DNA of 5,630 nucleotides from positions 1 to 5,630 of the forward strand of contig JAFLSL010000085.1 in NCBI GenBank assembly GCA_022510985.1, written 5' to 3'. Source of the DNA: Ruminococcus sp. (GTDB lineage: Bacteria > Bacillota > Clostridia > Oscillospirales > Acutalibacteraceae). This document shows positions 1 through 5,630 of the stretch, in pieces (positions within the stretch are counted from its first letter, which is position 1; every line of letters starts with the position of its first letter). A model generated the notes under the pieces. It saw nothing but the letters and a program-made list of their open reading frames with translations. It made no database searches and had not been told where the DNA came from. Both the position numbers and the translations under genes were made by a program.

Positions 1-28
1 TACAAAAATGAAAAATAACTTAGAAAGA

Positions 29-67
29 ACAGGAAATATAGATAATTATATAATTTTCTGTATTTTT
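29..67 (+). terminator. Weak candidate terminator hairpin at left edge
   Basis: ACAGGAAAT (29-37) can pair with ATTTTCTGT (53-61), giving nine pairs including one G-U wobble in a rightward transcript, and a run of five T follows at 63-67. The loop is 15 bases and AT-rich, so the hairpin is weak. It would suit a rightward gene lying left of the window, convergent with the metal transporter. For the leftward transporter transcript the stem has one A-C mismatch but is followed by U-rich sequence, so it might work in both directions. The rest of 1-75 is AT-rich and shows no gene. Confidence 0.3.
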
Positions 68-75
68 AAAGAAAT

Positions 76-879
76 CTATCCCAGCATAACGTCTAAAAGC
101 ATCATTAAAGCAAAACCCGCTACAATGCCCATTGTGGCAAAATAAGGGTGGGTATCTTTATTTTGCTGACATTCGGGAATAAGCTCGTGAACCGCAACGA
201 GTATCATACAGCCCGCCGCAAAGGCTAAAGCGTAGGGCAAAATTGTCTGAATATAAATAACAGAAATTGCACCGATTACACCTGCAACAGGCTCGACAAG
301 TCCCGAAGCTTGACCGATAAAAAAGCTGCGTTTGCGTGAATAGCCTTCCCGCCGCAGCGGAATTGAAATTGCCGCTCCCTCGGGGAAATTTTGCAGACCT
401 ATTCCGACCGCAATTGTGATTGCACCCATAAGGTTTTCGAGCGTAAAGTTTGAGCTTTGCAGAGCACCGAACGCCACGCCCACAGCTAAGCCTTCGGGGA
501 TGTTGTGGAGCGTTATCGAAAGAACAAGCATAATAATTCGGTTAAGCCGTTCGTTGTGGTCCCCTTGGCTCACATAAAGCTTTCTTCTCGATAGAGTAAC
601 GATTTTATCGGAAATCCACATAAAAACAGCACCGAGAACAAACCCGATTGTTGCCACTAAGTATGATGGTAATACCGAAGTTTCCTCGGCTAGCTCAATC
701 GAGGGCTGTAAAAGCGACCAAAAGCTCGCCGCAATCATAACGCCTGAGGCAAAGCCGAGCATTAGATTGAGCACCTTTGAGCTTGGGGATTTAAAGAATA
801 CGACCGTCGCCGCACCCAAAGATGTGACAAACCACGTTCCGAGCGTTGCAATTAACGCATATATAACAAGGTTATTCAT
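76..879 (-). CDS. ZIP-family divalent metal transporter (GufA/ZupT type)
   Basis: This is a predicted 267-residue inner-membrane protein of the ZIP family (ZupT/GufA branch), which moves zinc, iron, manganese or similar divalent cations into the cytoplasm. About eight hydrophobic segments are visible (roughly 5-27, 35-57, 71-95, 113-139, 147-175, 186-210, 212-232, 246-265), the usual ZIP topology and length. Helix 4 carries HNIPEG (H125, N126, E129), helix 5 carries QNFPEG (Q163, N164, E167), helix 6 has E196 in GLVEP, and HELIPE starts at H231. Known ZIP structures use the equivalent His/Asn/Glu and Gln/Glu positions for a two-metal site. Gln rather than His in helix 5 is typical of the GufA branch and differs from E. 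coli ZupT. The ATG at 879 is fixed by an AGGAGG site six bases upstream. The gene lies beyond the ribF terminator, so it probably has its own promoter. Substrate cannot be read from the sequence. Family assignment is secure; a specific symbol is not. Confidence 0.93.
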   Translation of the reverse strand: MNNLVIYALIATLGTWFVTSLGAATVVFFKSPSSKVLNLMLGFASGVMIAASFWSLLQPSIELAEETSVLPSYLVATIGFVLGAVFMWISDKIVTLSRRKLYVSQGDHNERLNRIIMLVLSITLHNIPEGLAVGVAFGALQSSNFTLENLMGAITIAVGIGLQNFPEGAAISIPLRREGYSRKRSFFIGQASGLVEPVAGVIGAISVIYIQTILPYALAFAAGCMILVAVHELIPECQQNKDTHPYFATMGIVAGFALMMLLDVMLG

Positions 880-885
880 TTTCTA

Positions 886-891
886 CCTCCT
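886..891 (-). promoter_or_regulatory. Ribosome binding site of the ZIP transporter
   Basis: The minus strand reads TAGGAGGT across 885-892, a perfect AGGAGG core six bases before the ATG at 879-877. It supports that ATG as the start. Confidence 0.85.
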
Positions 892-896
892 AAATC

Positions 897-925
897 ATTA
901 TATTAAGGAGAGTAGAATGGGTGAA
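897..925 (-). promoter_or_regulatory. Possible promoter of the ZIP transporter
   Basis: On the minus strand TTCACC (925-920) lies 17 bases before a perfect TATAAT (902-897). The -35 box matches TTGACA at four of six positions. The expected transcript start, near 888-892, falls on the ribosome binding site at 886-891, so this promoter would give an almost leaderless mRNA with a damaged Shine-Dalgarno sequence. That argues against it, and the true start may lie a little upstream. Confidence 0.35.
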
Positions 926-944
926 ACTTAACAATTAAGAATTA

Positions 945-980
945 AAAAGCCGGAAAGAAAAAATTTTCTTTCCGGCTTTT
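945..980 (-). terminator. Rho-independent terminator of the asnB-Nudix-ribF operon
   Basis: AAAAGCCGGAAAGAAAA (945-961) and TTTTCTTTCCGGCTTTT (964-980) are perfect 17-base inverted repeats, with the GC-rich block at 949-953/972-976 at the base of the stem. In practice the inner A-T pairs will open to form the loop. Reading leftwards the stem ends in a run of five T (948-944 on the minus strand), the usual intrinsic terminator form. It starts six bases beyond the ribF stop codon. The rightward strand ends in four T, so it could also stop rightward transcripts. It separates the operon from the metal transporter gene. Confidence 0.88.
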
Positions 981-985
981 CTGAC

Positions 986-1891
986 TTAATTTTTTAATAA
1001 ATCTATCGCCTTCTGACCGTCGCTTTTTATGGCGGTCTTTAAATTTTCAAGGCTGTTAAACTTCTTTTCGGGGCGGATAAATTCCACTAAACGAACGTCC
1101 ACAGTTTCTCCGTAGAGATTTCCGCCCTTAAATTGAGGCATCCACGTTTCGCAAATCGGGCTGTTTTTATCGCTTACGGTAGGTTTTACACCGATATTCG
1201 TAACGCCGATATATTCCTTTTTGTCAAGGGTTACAATTGAGGCATAAACTCCGAATTTAGGAAGAACGATACCGTCCTCGAACTTTAAGTTTATTGTCGG
1301 AGTGTCCATAGATGTGCCGATATGATTGCCCTCAATCGACTTTCCTGTTATTCCGAAACGATAGCCTAAAAGATTGTTTGCGACTTTTATTTCGCCGTTT
1401 TTAAGGCGGTTTCTGATTTCGGTTGAGGAAACGATAATGCCGTTCTTTTTAACCGGTTCACAAATCCCGACAGAAATGTTTTCTCTTTTGCAAAGCTTTT
1501 TTAGCGTATCGGTGTTGCCCGAGCCTAGCTTTCCGAATTTGTAGTTAAATCCGCAGAAAACTTCTTTTGCCTTAAAGATATCGCGGATAATTTTCGTTAC
1601 AAACTCTTCGGGGGATTTGTTTTTCAGGTTTTCAAAATCTAGAATATAAAGAATTTCTATCCCGAGTTCTTCAAGAATTTTTATTTTTTCGCTGTAGGTT
1701 GAGAGAAGCGAATTTTTATCCTTTGGTTTCGGAGTTGAAGAAAAGGTGAACGCCGCAGGGACAAGTCCGTGTTTTTTACATTCTGCGGCACGGCTCAAAA
1801 CCGCTCTGTGTCCGAGGTGAACTCCGTCGAAATACCCGAGTGCAACGGCAGTGGCTTTGTCCGATGGGGTTAAATCCCGAAAAACCTGCAT
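986..1891 (-). CDS. ribF: Bifunctional riboflavin kinase / FAD synthetase RibF
   Basis: This cytoplasmic enzyme phosphorylates riboflavin to FMN and then adenylylates FMN to FAD. The 301-residue length is normal for RibF. The N-terminal nucleotidyltransferase domain (about 1-170) carries GYFDGVHLGH (19-28), with the HxGH pair H25/H28, then CGFNYKFGKLGSGN (113-126) and SSTEIR (155-160). The C-terminal flavokinase domain (about 175-301) shows PTIN (198-201) for the PTxN Mg-ATP motif, GVYA (214-217), NIGVKPTV (232-239), E248 as the probable catalytic glutamate, and LYG (259-261). Some motif positions depart from consensus: TFSSTP (49-54) where TFxPHP is usual, and GTSMDTPTIN where GR.LGFPTAN is usual. 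The ATG at 1891 is preceded by AAAGGAG (1907-1901) at nine bases. The gene is third in the operon, 31 bases after the Nudix stop, and the terminator follows directly. Both catalytic cores look intact, so I expect an active bifunctional enzyme. Confidence 0.94.
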   Translation of the reverse strand: MQVFRDLTPSDKATAVALGYFDGVHLGHRAVLSRAAECKKHGLVPAAFTFSSTPKPKDKNSLLSTYSEKIKILEELGIEILYILDFENLKNKSPEEFVTKIIRDIFKAKEVFCGFNYKFGKLGSGNTDTLKKLCKRENISVGICEPVKKNGIIVSSTEIRNRLKNGEIKVANNLLGYRFGITGKSIEGNHIGTSMDTPTINLKFEDGIVLPKFGVYASIVTLDKKEYIGVTNIGVKPTVSDKNSPICETWMPQFKGGNLYGETVDVRLVEFIRPEKKFNSLENLKTAIKSDGQKAIDLLKN

Positions 1892-1900
1892 TGTATCGGG

Positions 1901-1907
1901 CTCCTTT
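1901..1907 (-). promoter_or_regulatory. Ribosome binding site of ribF
   Basis: AAAGGAG on the minus strand sits nine bases before the ATG at 1891-1889. The 31-base gap between the Nudix gene and ribF contains no visible promoter or hairpin, which fits read-through transcription. Confidence 0.75.
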
Positions 1908-1922
1908 CGTAATTTTAAAGAA

Positions 1923-2471
1923 TTAAATCTTTCCCGATTTTAAAAGCATCTCGAGCTTTAAAATCGCAATCTGGGTTTTGGCATCGGGTAGCTGGTTGTT
2001 TAAAACCATTTCAACCGCCTTTTCAAGCGGAATTTTTTCGACGTTTAAAAATTCGTCCTCGTCGGGATGCTGCTCTCCGACTGACTTTACTTTGCAGGCG
2101 TACAGATGGATGATTTCATCCGTGTAGCCTGTGCTCGGGTACATTGCCCCGAGTGAAATAAAGCTGTAGCCCTCGCAGCCTGTTTCTTCTAAAAGCTCAC
2201 GCTTTCCGTTTTCTAAAACGGTCGAGCCTTTTTCGAGCTTTCCCGCGGGAAGTTCAAGCGTAATTTCCTTGTACGGATATCGAAACTGCCGAACAAAGTA
2301 GAGGTTATTTTCCTCATCAAGCGGAGCAACACAAACTCCGCCGACGTGGTTTACAACCTCACGGCTTGCGGTTTTTCCGTCGGGAAGTTCTACTTCGTCT
2401 AGAAGAATACGAAGGATTTTTCCGTCAAAAACTGTTTTGCTGTTTAAGGTTTTTTCGCTGAGATTGTCCAT
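1923..2471 (-). CDS. Nudix hydrolase, ADP-ribose pyrophosphatase type
   Basis: This is a predicted 182-residue cytoplasmic Nudix enzyme that most resembles the ADP-ribose pyrophosphatases (NudF family), which cleave ADP-ribose and related ADP-sugars to AMP and a sugar phosphate. An N-terminal strand-rich part (1-60) leads to FRYPYKEITLELPAGKLE (63-80), then the Nudix box from G77 to C99 with RELLEETG at 91-98, and PSTGYTDE (112-119), the loop typical of this subfamily. The box departs from GX5EX7REUXEEXGU at its first glutamate, where S83 stands; the main metal ligands E92, E95 and E96 are kept. I chose the ATG at 2471, giving MDNLSEK. An in-frame ATG at 2513 would overlap asnB by 38 bases, has no ribosome binding site, and adds a lysine-rich stretch unlike the family. 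The chosen start lies four bases after the asnB stop, with a weak GAAGAAG at 2487-2481, suggesting translational coupling. The substrate is inferred from family resemblance only. Confidence 0.9.
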   Translation of the reverse strand: MDNLSEKTLNSKTVFDGKILRILLDEVELPDGKTASREVVNHVGGVCVAPLDEENNLYFVRQFRYPYKEITLELPAGKLEKGSTVLENGKRELLEETGCEGYSFISLGAMYPSTGYTDEIIHLYACKVKSVGEQHPDEDEFLNVEKIPLEKAVEMVLNNQLPDAKTQIAILKLEMLLKSGKI

Positions 2472-2475
2472 AATT

Positions 2476-4800
2476 TTATTCTTCTTCGTCGGTTTCGTCA
2501 CGCATATAATCAACGTCGCTTATAATGCTGTCGATTATATCGTCGCGGATTATTCCGTCATCGTTTGTGATTTCGGACTGCTTTGTAATGTCGATAAGCT
2601 CCTCAGCAGGTTCGGTTTCGTATATATCGTCGTTTTCTTCAATTATGTGTTCGTCATCATCAATGACTTCCATTTCCATAGCAACCTGCTCAGCCTGCTG
2701 CAGCGGTGTCAGATTTTCGCTCGGAATTGAGCCTACAATGCTCTGCTGAATGGTCTGGAACTTTGAAGAAAATCTGTCGTCATCCTCAAAGGCTTCCTCA
2801 ACGTTGTCGATTGCGTTCTTAGCGTAGCCGTCATCACCAATTCCATCTTGCGATGCAAGCTCCGCCTGAACCTTTGCAATAGCCGCCTTCTGTTTAGCAA
2901 GCTTACGTTTAGCCTCAGCCTTTGCTTTAAGCTCAACTAAGTGGTTCTGCGGCTTTGTAACGTGGTTGCCTTCTTCACCGAAGTAGATGTTGTACCATAC
3001 GATAAAGATGTAAACCGTCCAAACCTTTCGGCTGTTGTCCTCTTTTCCGCTGAAATGCTCGTCAAGCCACGAAATGAGTATATCTGTGTTGAAAAATTTT
3101 TGTGCTGTTTCTGACTGAAAAGCACGTTTAACTACATTGTAATACTGCTCGTCCCTGAGCCATACTCTGGTCGGAACGGGGAATCCGAGCTTTTCTTTCT
3201 CTGCGGTTTCAAGCGGAAGGTGACGCTGAGCCGCTCTTCGCATTGCGTACTTTGTGTTGTATTTATTGCAACGCAGATGTGTCGGTAATGAGGACGCAAC
3301 CTTGAAAACCTCTTTGTCAAGGAAAGGAACTCTAAGCTCCAGAGAATTCGCCATCGACATTCTGTCTGCCTTTAAAAGAATGTCGCCGACCATCCAAAGG
3401 TTGATATCTAAGGTCTGCATTCTTGTAACATCATCCTGACGGCGTGTGCGGTGGAGAATTCTGCGGGTTAAGCGTTGGGGCTTTGTCGCAATTGAGGGGT
3501 CACGGAGAAGATTACGTTTTTGCTCGTAATCGTACATAAACGCGTTGCCGATATAACGCTCCTCGAGCGGATGAGTTGCCCTTATGATATAATCTCTGCC
3601 TTTAATGTCGGGCAGTTTTTTTGCAAGCTTGCAAAGTGCCTTACGGATAGCGTAGGGAACTAAGGTCTGATAAATTTTGAAAACTCTCGGGTCGTTGTAG
3701 CATGTGTAACCGCCGAACAGCTCGTCTGCACCCTCGCCCGAAAGAACAACCTTTACATATTCGCTTGCAAGACGAGATACAAAGTAAAGTGCAATACAGC
3801 TCGGGTCGGCGAGAGGCTGGTCCATATGGTACTGAACTGTCGGAACAGCGTCCCAGAACTCCTCGCTTGAGATAAGGTGGGTGTGATGCTCAACCCCGAT
3901 TTGCTTTGAGAGGTTGCTTGCCCAGGAAATTTCGTTGTACTTCTGACCGAAGTCAAAGCCCACGGTAAAGGTCTTTTGGTCTGCAAAATATGTGGAAACG
4001 TAGCTTGAATCAACTCCGCTTGAGAGGAAACAACCGACCTCAACGTCAGCGATTTTGTGGGCGTTGACGGAGTTTTCAAACACCTTTTCAATTTTGTCGA
4101 CAGCCTCTTCCTCCGTCATATTTTCGTCGGGTTTAAACTTAGCCTCCCAATAGCGGATTGTTTCAACCTCGCCGTTTTTAAAGGTCATATAGTGACCGGG
4201 CAAAAGGCAGTAAACGCCCTCGAAAAATGTTTCGGGCGGAACTGCGTATTGGAAAGAAAGATAGGTGTCTAAAGCTTTATAGTTAAATTTCTTTTCATAT
4301 TTCGGGTGCTCAAGAATACTCTTGATTTCACTGCCGTAGATTAAATCCTTGCCGACTACGGTGTAGTGCATCGGCTTAATTCCGAAGAAATCACGTGCAA
4401 CAAAAAGGCTCTTGTCCTTTGTGTTGTAGATGGCAAAGCCGAACATTCCGCGAAGCTTTAGGAGCATATCCTCGTGCCACTGCTCATACCCGTGGACTAA
4501 AACCTCGCTGTCTGCGTCGGTTGCAAAGGTATGACCTGCTTTGATAAGCTCTTTTCTAAGCTCCTTGTAGTTATAGATTTCGCCGTTAAAGGTTAGTACG
4601 AGGGTTTTGTCCTCGTTGTAAATCGGCTGATGACCCGCCTCAAGGTCAATAATGCTGAGCCTTCTGAACCCCATACTGATATAATCGTCAGAGAAAAATC
4701 CGTCGGAATCGGGACCGCGGTGAGTAATAACCTCGGTCATATTTTTTATAACTTTATCGCGGTCAAGAACTTCGCCCGTAAATCCGCAAATACCACACAT
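2476..4800 (-). CDS. asnB: Glutamine-hydrolysing asparagine synthetase with long charged C-terminal tail
   Basis: This cytoplasmic enzyme makes asparagine from aspartate, ATP and glutamine. The protein is 774 residues, against about 600-630 for usual AsnB. The class II glutaminase domain (about 2-200) begins MCGICGF, with nucleophile C2, RRLSIID (46-52), FNGEIYN (71-77) and D97. The synthetase domain has the ATP loop SSGVDSS (260-266; SGGLDSS in many relatives), LSGEGADELFGGY (353-365) and LKADRMSMANSLELRVPFLD (476-495). The core ends near WYNIYFGE (602-609). A basic lysine/alanine helix follows (about 613-650), then an acidic tail (652-774) with about 41 Asp/Glu against 6 Lys/Arg. I chose the ATG at 4800 because family members need Cys at position 2 after Met removal and GGAAGGAG lies eight bases upstream; an ATG at 4818 would add six residues and start upstream of that site. 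It is the first gene of the operon. The synthetase call is firm; the tail's role is unknown. Confidence 0.95.
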   Translation of the reverse strand: MCGICGFTGEVLDRDKVIKNMTEVITHRGPDSDGFFSDDYISMGFRRLSIIDLEAGHQPIYNEDKTLVLTFNGEIYNYKELRKELIKAGHTFATDADSEVLVHGYEQWHEDMLLKLRGMFGFAIYNTKDKSLFVARDFFGIKPMHYTVVGKDLIYGSEIKSILEHPKYEKKFNYKALDTYLSFQYAVPPETFFEGVYCLLPGHYMTFKNGEVETIRYWEAKFKPDENMTEEEAVDKIEKVFENSVNAHKIADVEVGCFLSSGVDSSYVSTYFADQKTFTVGFDFGQKYNEISWASNLSKQIGVEHHTHLISSEEFWDAVPTVQYHMDQPLADPSCIALYFVSRLASEYVKVVLSGEGADELFGGYTCYNDPRVFKIYQTLVPYAIRKALCKLAKKLPDIKGRDYIIRATHPLEERYIGNAFMYDYEQKRNLLRDPSIATKPQRLTRRILHRTRRQDDVTRMQTLDINLWMVGDILLKADRMSMANSLELRVPFLDKEVFKVASSLPTHLRCNKYNTKYAMRRAAQRHLPLETAEKEKLGFPVPTRVWLRDEQYYNVVKRAFQSETAQKFFNTDILISWLDEHFSGKEDNSRKVWTVYIFIVWYNIYFGEEGNHVTKPQNHLVELKAKAEAKRKLAKQKAAIAKVQAELASQDGIGDDGYAKNAIDNVEEAFEDDDRFSSKFQTIQQSIVGSIPSENLTPLQQAEQVAMEMEVIDDDEHIIEENDDIYETEPAEELIDITKQSEITNDDGIIRDDIIDSIISDVDYMRDETDEEE

Positions 4801-4808
4801 ATTGAAAA

Positions 4809-4816
4809 CTCCTTCC
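4809..4816 (-). promoter_or_regulatory. Ribosome binding site that fixes the asnB start
   Basis: GGAAGGAG on the minus strand ends eight bases before the ATG at 4800-4798. It lies downstream of the alternative in-frame ATG at 4818, so it can serve only the MCGICGF start, which exposes the catalytic cysteine. Confidence 0.85.
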
Positions 4817-4841
4817 AATTTGTAATCGAATATACATATAC

Positions 4842-4876
4842 ATTATAACTATACCACAATTTACCTATAGTTGCAA
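4842..4876 (-). promoter_or_regulatory. Promoter of the asnB operon
   Basis: On the minus strand TTGCAA (4876-4871) is separated by 17 bases from TATAGT (4853-4848), a good sigma-A-type pair. A perfect TATAAT (4847-4842) follows immediately but has no -35 box at a suitable distance. The predicted leader is about 40 bases, too short for the T-box that controls some Firmicutes asparagine genes, and no leader hairpin is visible. Confidence 0.6.
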
Positions 4877-4913
4877 TTGAAATTCAAAAATAAAATAAAC
4901 ACTTTGGCAAATA

Positions 4914-4942
4914 TTGAAAAACCGCTCGGTTAGATGTATAAT
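4914..4942 (+). promoter_or_regulatory. Promoter of the DUF554 gene with a dyad in its spacer
   Basis: TTGAAA (4914-4919) is followed after 17 bases by a perfect TATAAT (4937-4942). This is a near-consensus sigma-A promoter, giving a leader of about 30 bases before the ATG at 4981. The spacer contains the perfect inverted repeat AACCG-CT-CGGTT (4920-4931), a possible operator. The promoter diverges from that of asnB; their -35 boxes lie 37 bases apart. Confidence 0.7.
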
Positions 4943-4969
4943 AAATAGCGATATGAGTTAAAAGGTAAA

Positions 4970-4976
4970 GGAAGGG
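4970..4976 (+). promoter_or_regulatory. Ribosome binding site of the DUF554 gene
   Basis: GGAAGGG, within AAAGGAAGGGTG, lies four to eight bases before the ATG at 4981, depending on which part pairs. It supports the chosen start. Confidence 0.65.
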
Positions 4977-4980
4977 TGCT

Positions 4981-5630
4981 ATGTTCGGGCTTTTAGGAAC
5001 ATTTGTAAATGTGGGTACTGTGCTTTTGGGCAGTTGTATCGGAATGTTGTTTAATAAAAAAATTCCGAAAAGGCTGACCGACAGCCTGTTTAAAGCACTT
5101 GGGCTTGCTACAATTTTTATCGGGGTGAGCGGTTGTCTTTGCGGACACAGCACAATTCTCATCATAGTTTCGCTGATTTTCGGAACGCTTATCGGCGAGA
5201 TTGTTGACCTCGACAAAGGGATAAATAAATTCGGGAACTTTCTGGAGAGCAAATTCGATAAGGATAACCCGAATTCGAGAATGGCTGAGGGATTTGTCAC
5301 CGCGTCGATACTTTTCTGCATAGGCTCGATGACGATAGTCGGCTGTCTTAATGCGGGACTTAAGGGTGACTGCACCGTGCTTTTTGCAAAATCGGCACTC
5401 GACCTCTGCTCGTCAATGATTTTTGCAAGCACTATGGGGATGGGCGTATTGTTCTCAGCGGCATTTGTGCTTGCGTATCAGGGACTTCTGACTGTGATTG
5501 CTGTGTGGATTAGCCCGTATTTAAGCTCAGTTGTAATCGACGAAATGAGCTGTGTCGGATATATTATCATCATCGGCTTAGGTCTTACAATGGTTGCACA
5601 AATCAAGATTAAGCTTACGAATATGGTGCC
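4981..5630 (+). CDS. DUF554-family membrane protein (YdfK/YqgA-like), 3' end cut by window
   Basis: The frame opens at MFGLLGTFVNVGTVLLG and stays open for 216 codons plus two bases (CC, so proline 217) to the window edge. DUF554 proteins usually have about 230-240 residues, so only a short end is missing. They are polytopic inner-membrane proteins of unknown function. Family features are the glycine-rich N-terminal helix; GTLIGEIVDLDKGINKFGNF (68-87); EGFVTASILFCIGSMTIVG (103-121); GLKGD (126-130); FAKSALD (135-141), FASTMGMGVLFSA (148-160) and YQG (166-168); and a closing hydrophobic stretch (193-206) with IKIKLTNMVP (208-217). About seven hydrophobic segments are visible. There are eight cysteines (C19, C52, C54, C113, C122, C131, C143, C191), several in or next to membrane segments. 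The start is backed by a ribosome binding site and a good promoter. It is transcribed away from asnB, so no functional link is implied. Confidence 0.9.
   Translation, partial: MFGLLGTFVNVGTVLLGSCIGMLFNKKIPKRLTDSLFKALGLATIFIGVSGCLCGHSTILIIVSLIFGTLIGEIVDLDKGINKFGNFLESKFDKDNPNSRMAEGFVTASILFCIGSMTIVGCLNAGLKGDCTVLFAKSALDLCSSMIFASTMGMGVLFSAAFVLAYQGLLTVIAVWISPYLSSVVIDEMSCVGYIIIIGLGLTMVAQIKIKLTNMV

Noticed and set aside
905..931. Plus-strand AAGGAG followed six bases later by a short frame ATG-GGT-GAA-ACT-TAA, then the hairpin at 945-980, resembling an attenuator
   Set aside because: No rightward gene lies downstream, since ribF is on the other strand, and no rightward promoter is evident. The pattern is probably chance.
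2471..2513. Longer Nudix protein starting at the ATG at 2513
   Set aside because: It would overlap asnB by 38 bases, has no ribosome binding site, and adds 14 residues not expected in the family.
2437..2730. A 97-codon plus-strand frame with hydrophobic residues across the end of asnB and start of the Nudix gene
   Set aside because: It is antisense to the acidic asnB tail. Asp and Glu codons read backwards give Val, Ile, Phe and Leu codons, which explains the membrane-like look; no start signals support it.
3753..4091. A 112-codon minus-strand frame inside asnB
   Set aside because: It lies wholly within the conserved synthetase domain in another frame, with a low-complexity Ser/Thr/Arg composition and no ribosome binding site.
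4871..4887. Imperfect dyad TTGCAATTGAAATTCAA over the asnB -35 box
   Set aside because: The two halves match at only some positions and the region is AT-rich, so it is not above chance.
4801..4980. Search for a T-box or other riboswitch ahead of asnB
   Set aside because: The predicted leader is only about 40 bases and AT-rich, with no T-box sequence, specifier stem or terminator.
4884..5432. A 182-codon open frame on the minus strand, antisense to the DUF554 gene
   Set aside because: It has no family resemblance, would overlap the DUF554 coding frame and promoter, and lacks a clear ribosome binding site. The plus-strand frame has a promoter, a binding site and family motifs, so the antisense frame is a codon-bias shadow.

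Overview
The window reads as ordinary chromosomal DNA from a low-to-moderate GC Gram-positive anaerobe, most likely class Clostridia (Ruminococcus/Oscillospira-type). This rests on the AT-rich intergenic spaces, strong AGGAGG-type ribosome binding sites, consensus sigma-A-like promoters, and the flavour of the AsnB, RibF, GufA-type ZIP and DUF554 proteins. It is an inference; no rRNA or marker gene is present. I see no mobile element, CRISPR array, tRNA or rRNA.

Layout, left to right. Positions 1-75 are AT-rich non-coding DNA with a weak hairpin. Positions 76-879 (minus) encode a ZIP-family divalent metal transporter of the GufA type. Positions 880-985 hold its leader and a strong 17-bp-stem terminator. 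From 4800 leftwards to 986 (minus) runs a probable three-gene operon: asnB (glutamine-hydrolysing asparagine synthetase, 4800-2476), a Nudix hydrolase of the ADP-ribose pyrophosphatase type (2471-1923) and ribF (bifunctional riboflavin kinase/FAD synthetase, 1891-986). The gaps are 4 and 31 bases, with one promoter in front and one terminator behind. Positions 4801-4980 are a 180-base divergent promoter region. From 4981 a DUF554-family membrane protein reads rightwards and leaves the window before its stop. No gene-free stretch exceeds 300 bases.

The operon combines amino-acid amidation (asparagine from aspartate, glutamine and ATP), flavin cofactor synthesis (FMN and FAD) and nucleotide-sugar clean-up. 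I see no evidence of a single pathway; co-transcription of housekeeping genes is the simplest reading. The metal transporter has its own signals and the DUF554 gene is divergently transcribed.

The most unusual item is the AsnB C-terminus. After the normal synthetase core ends near residue 609, the frame continues for about 165 residues as a lysine/alanine-rich basic helix followed by a very acidic tail. Its function is unknown to me. Smaller points are a perfect dyad in the spacer of the DUF554 promoter, a Glu-to-Ser change in the Nudix box, and several non-consensus motif residues in RibF. I do not see a convincing new multi-gene system here.
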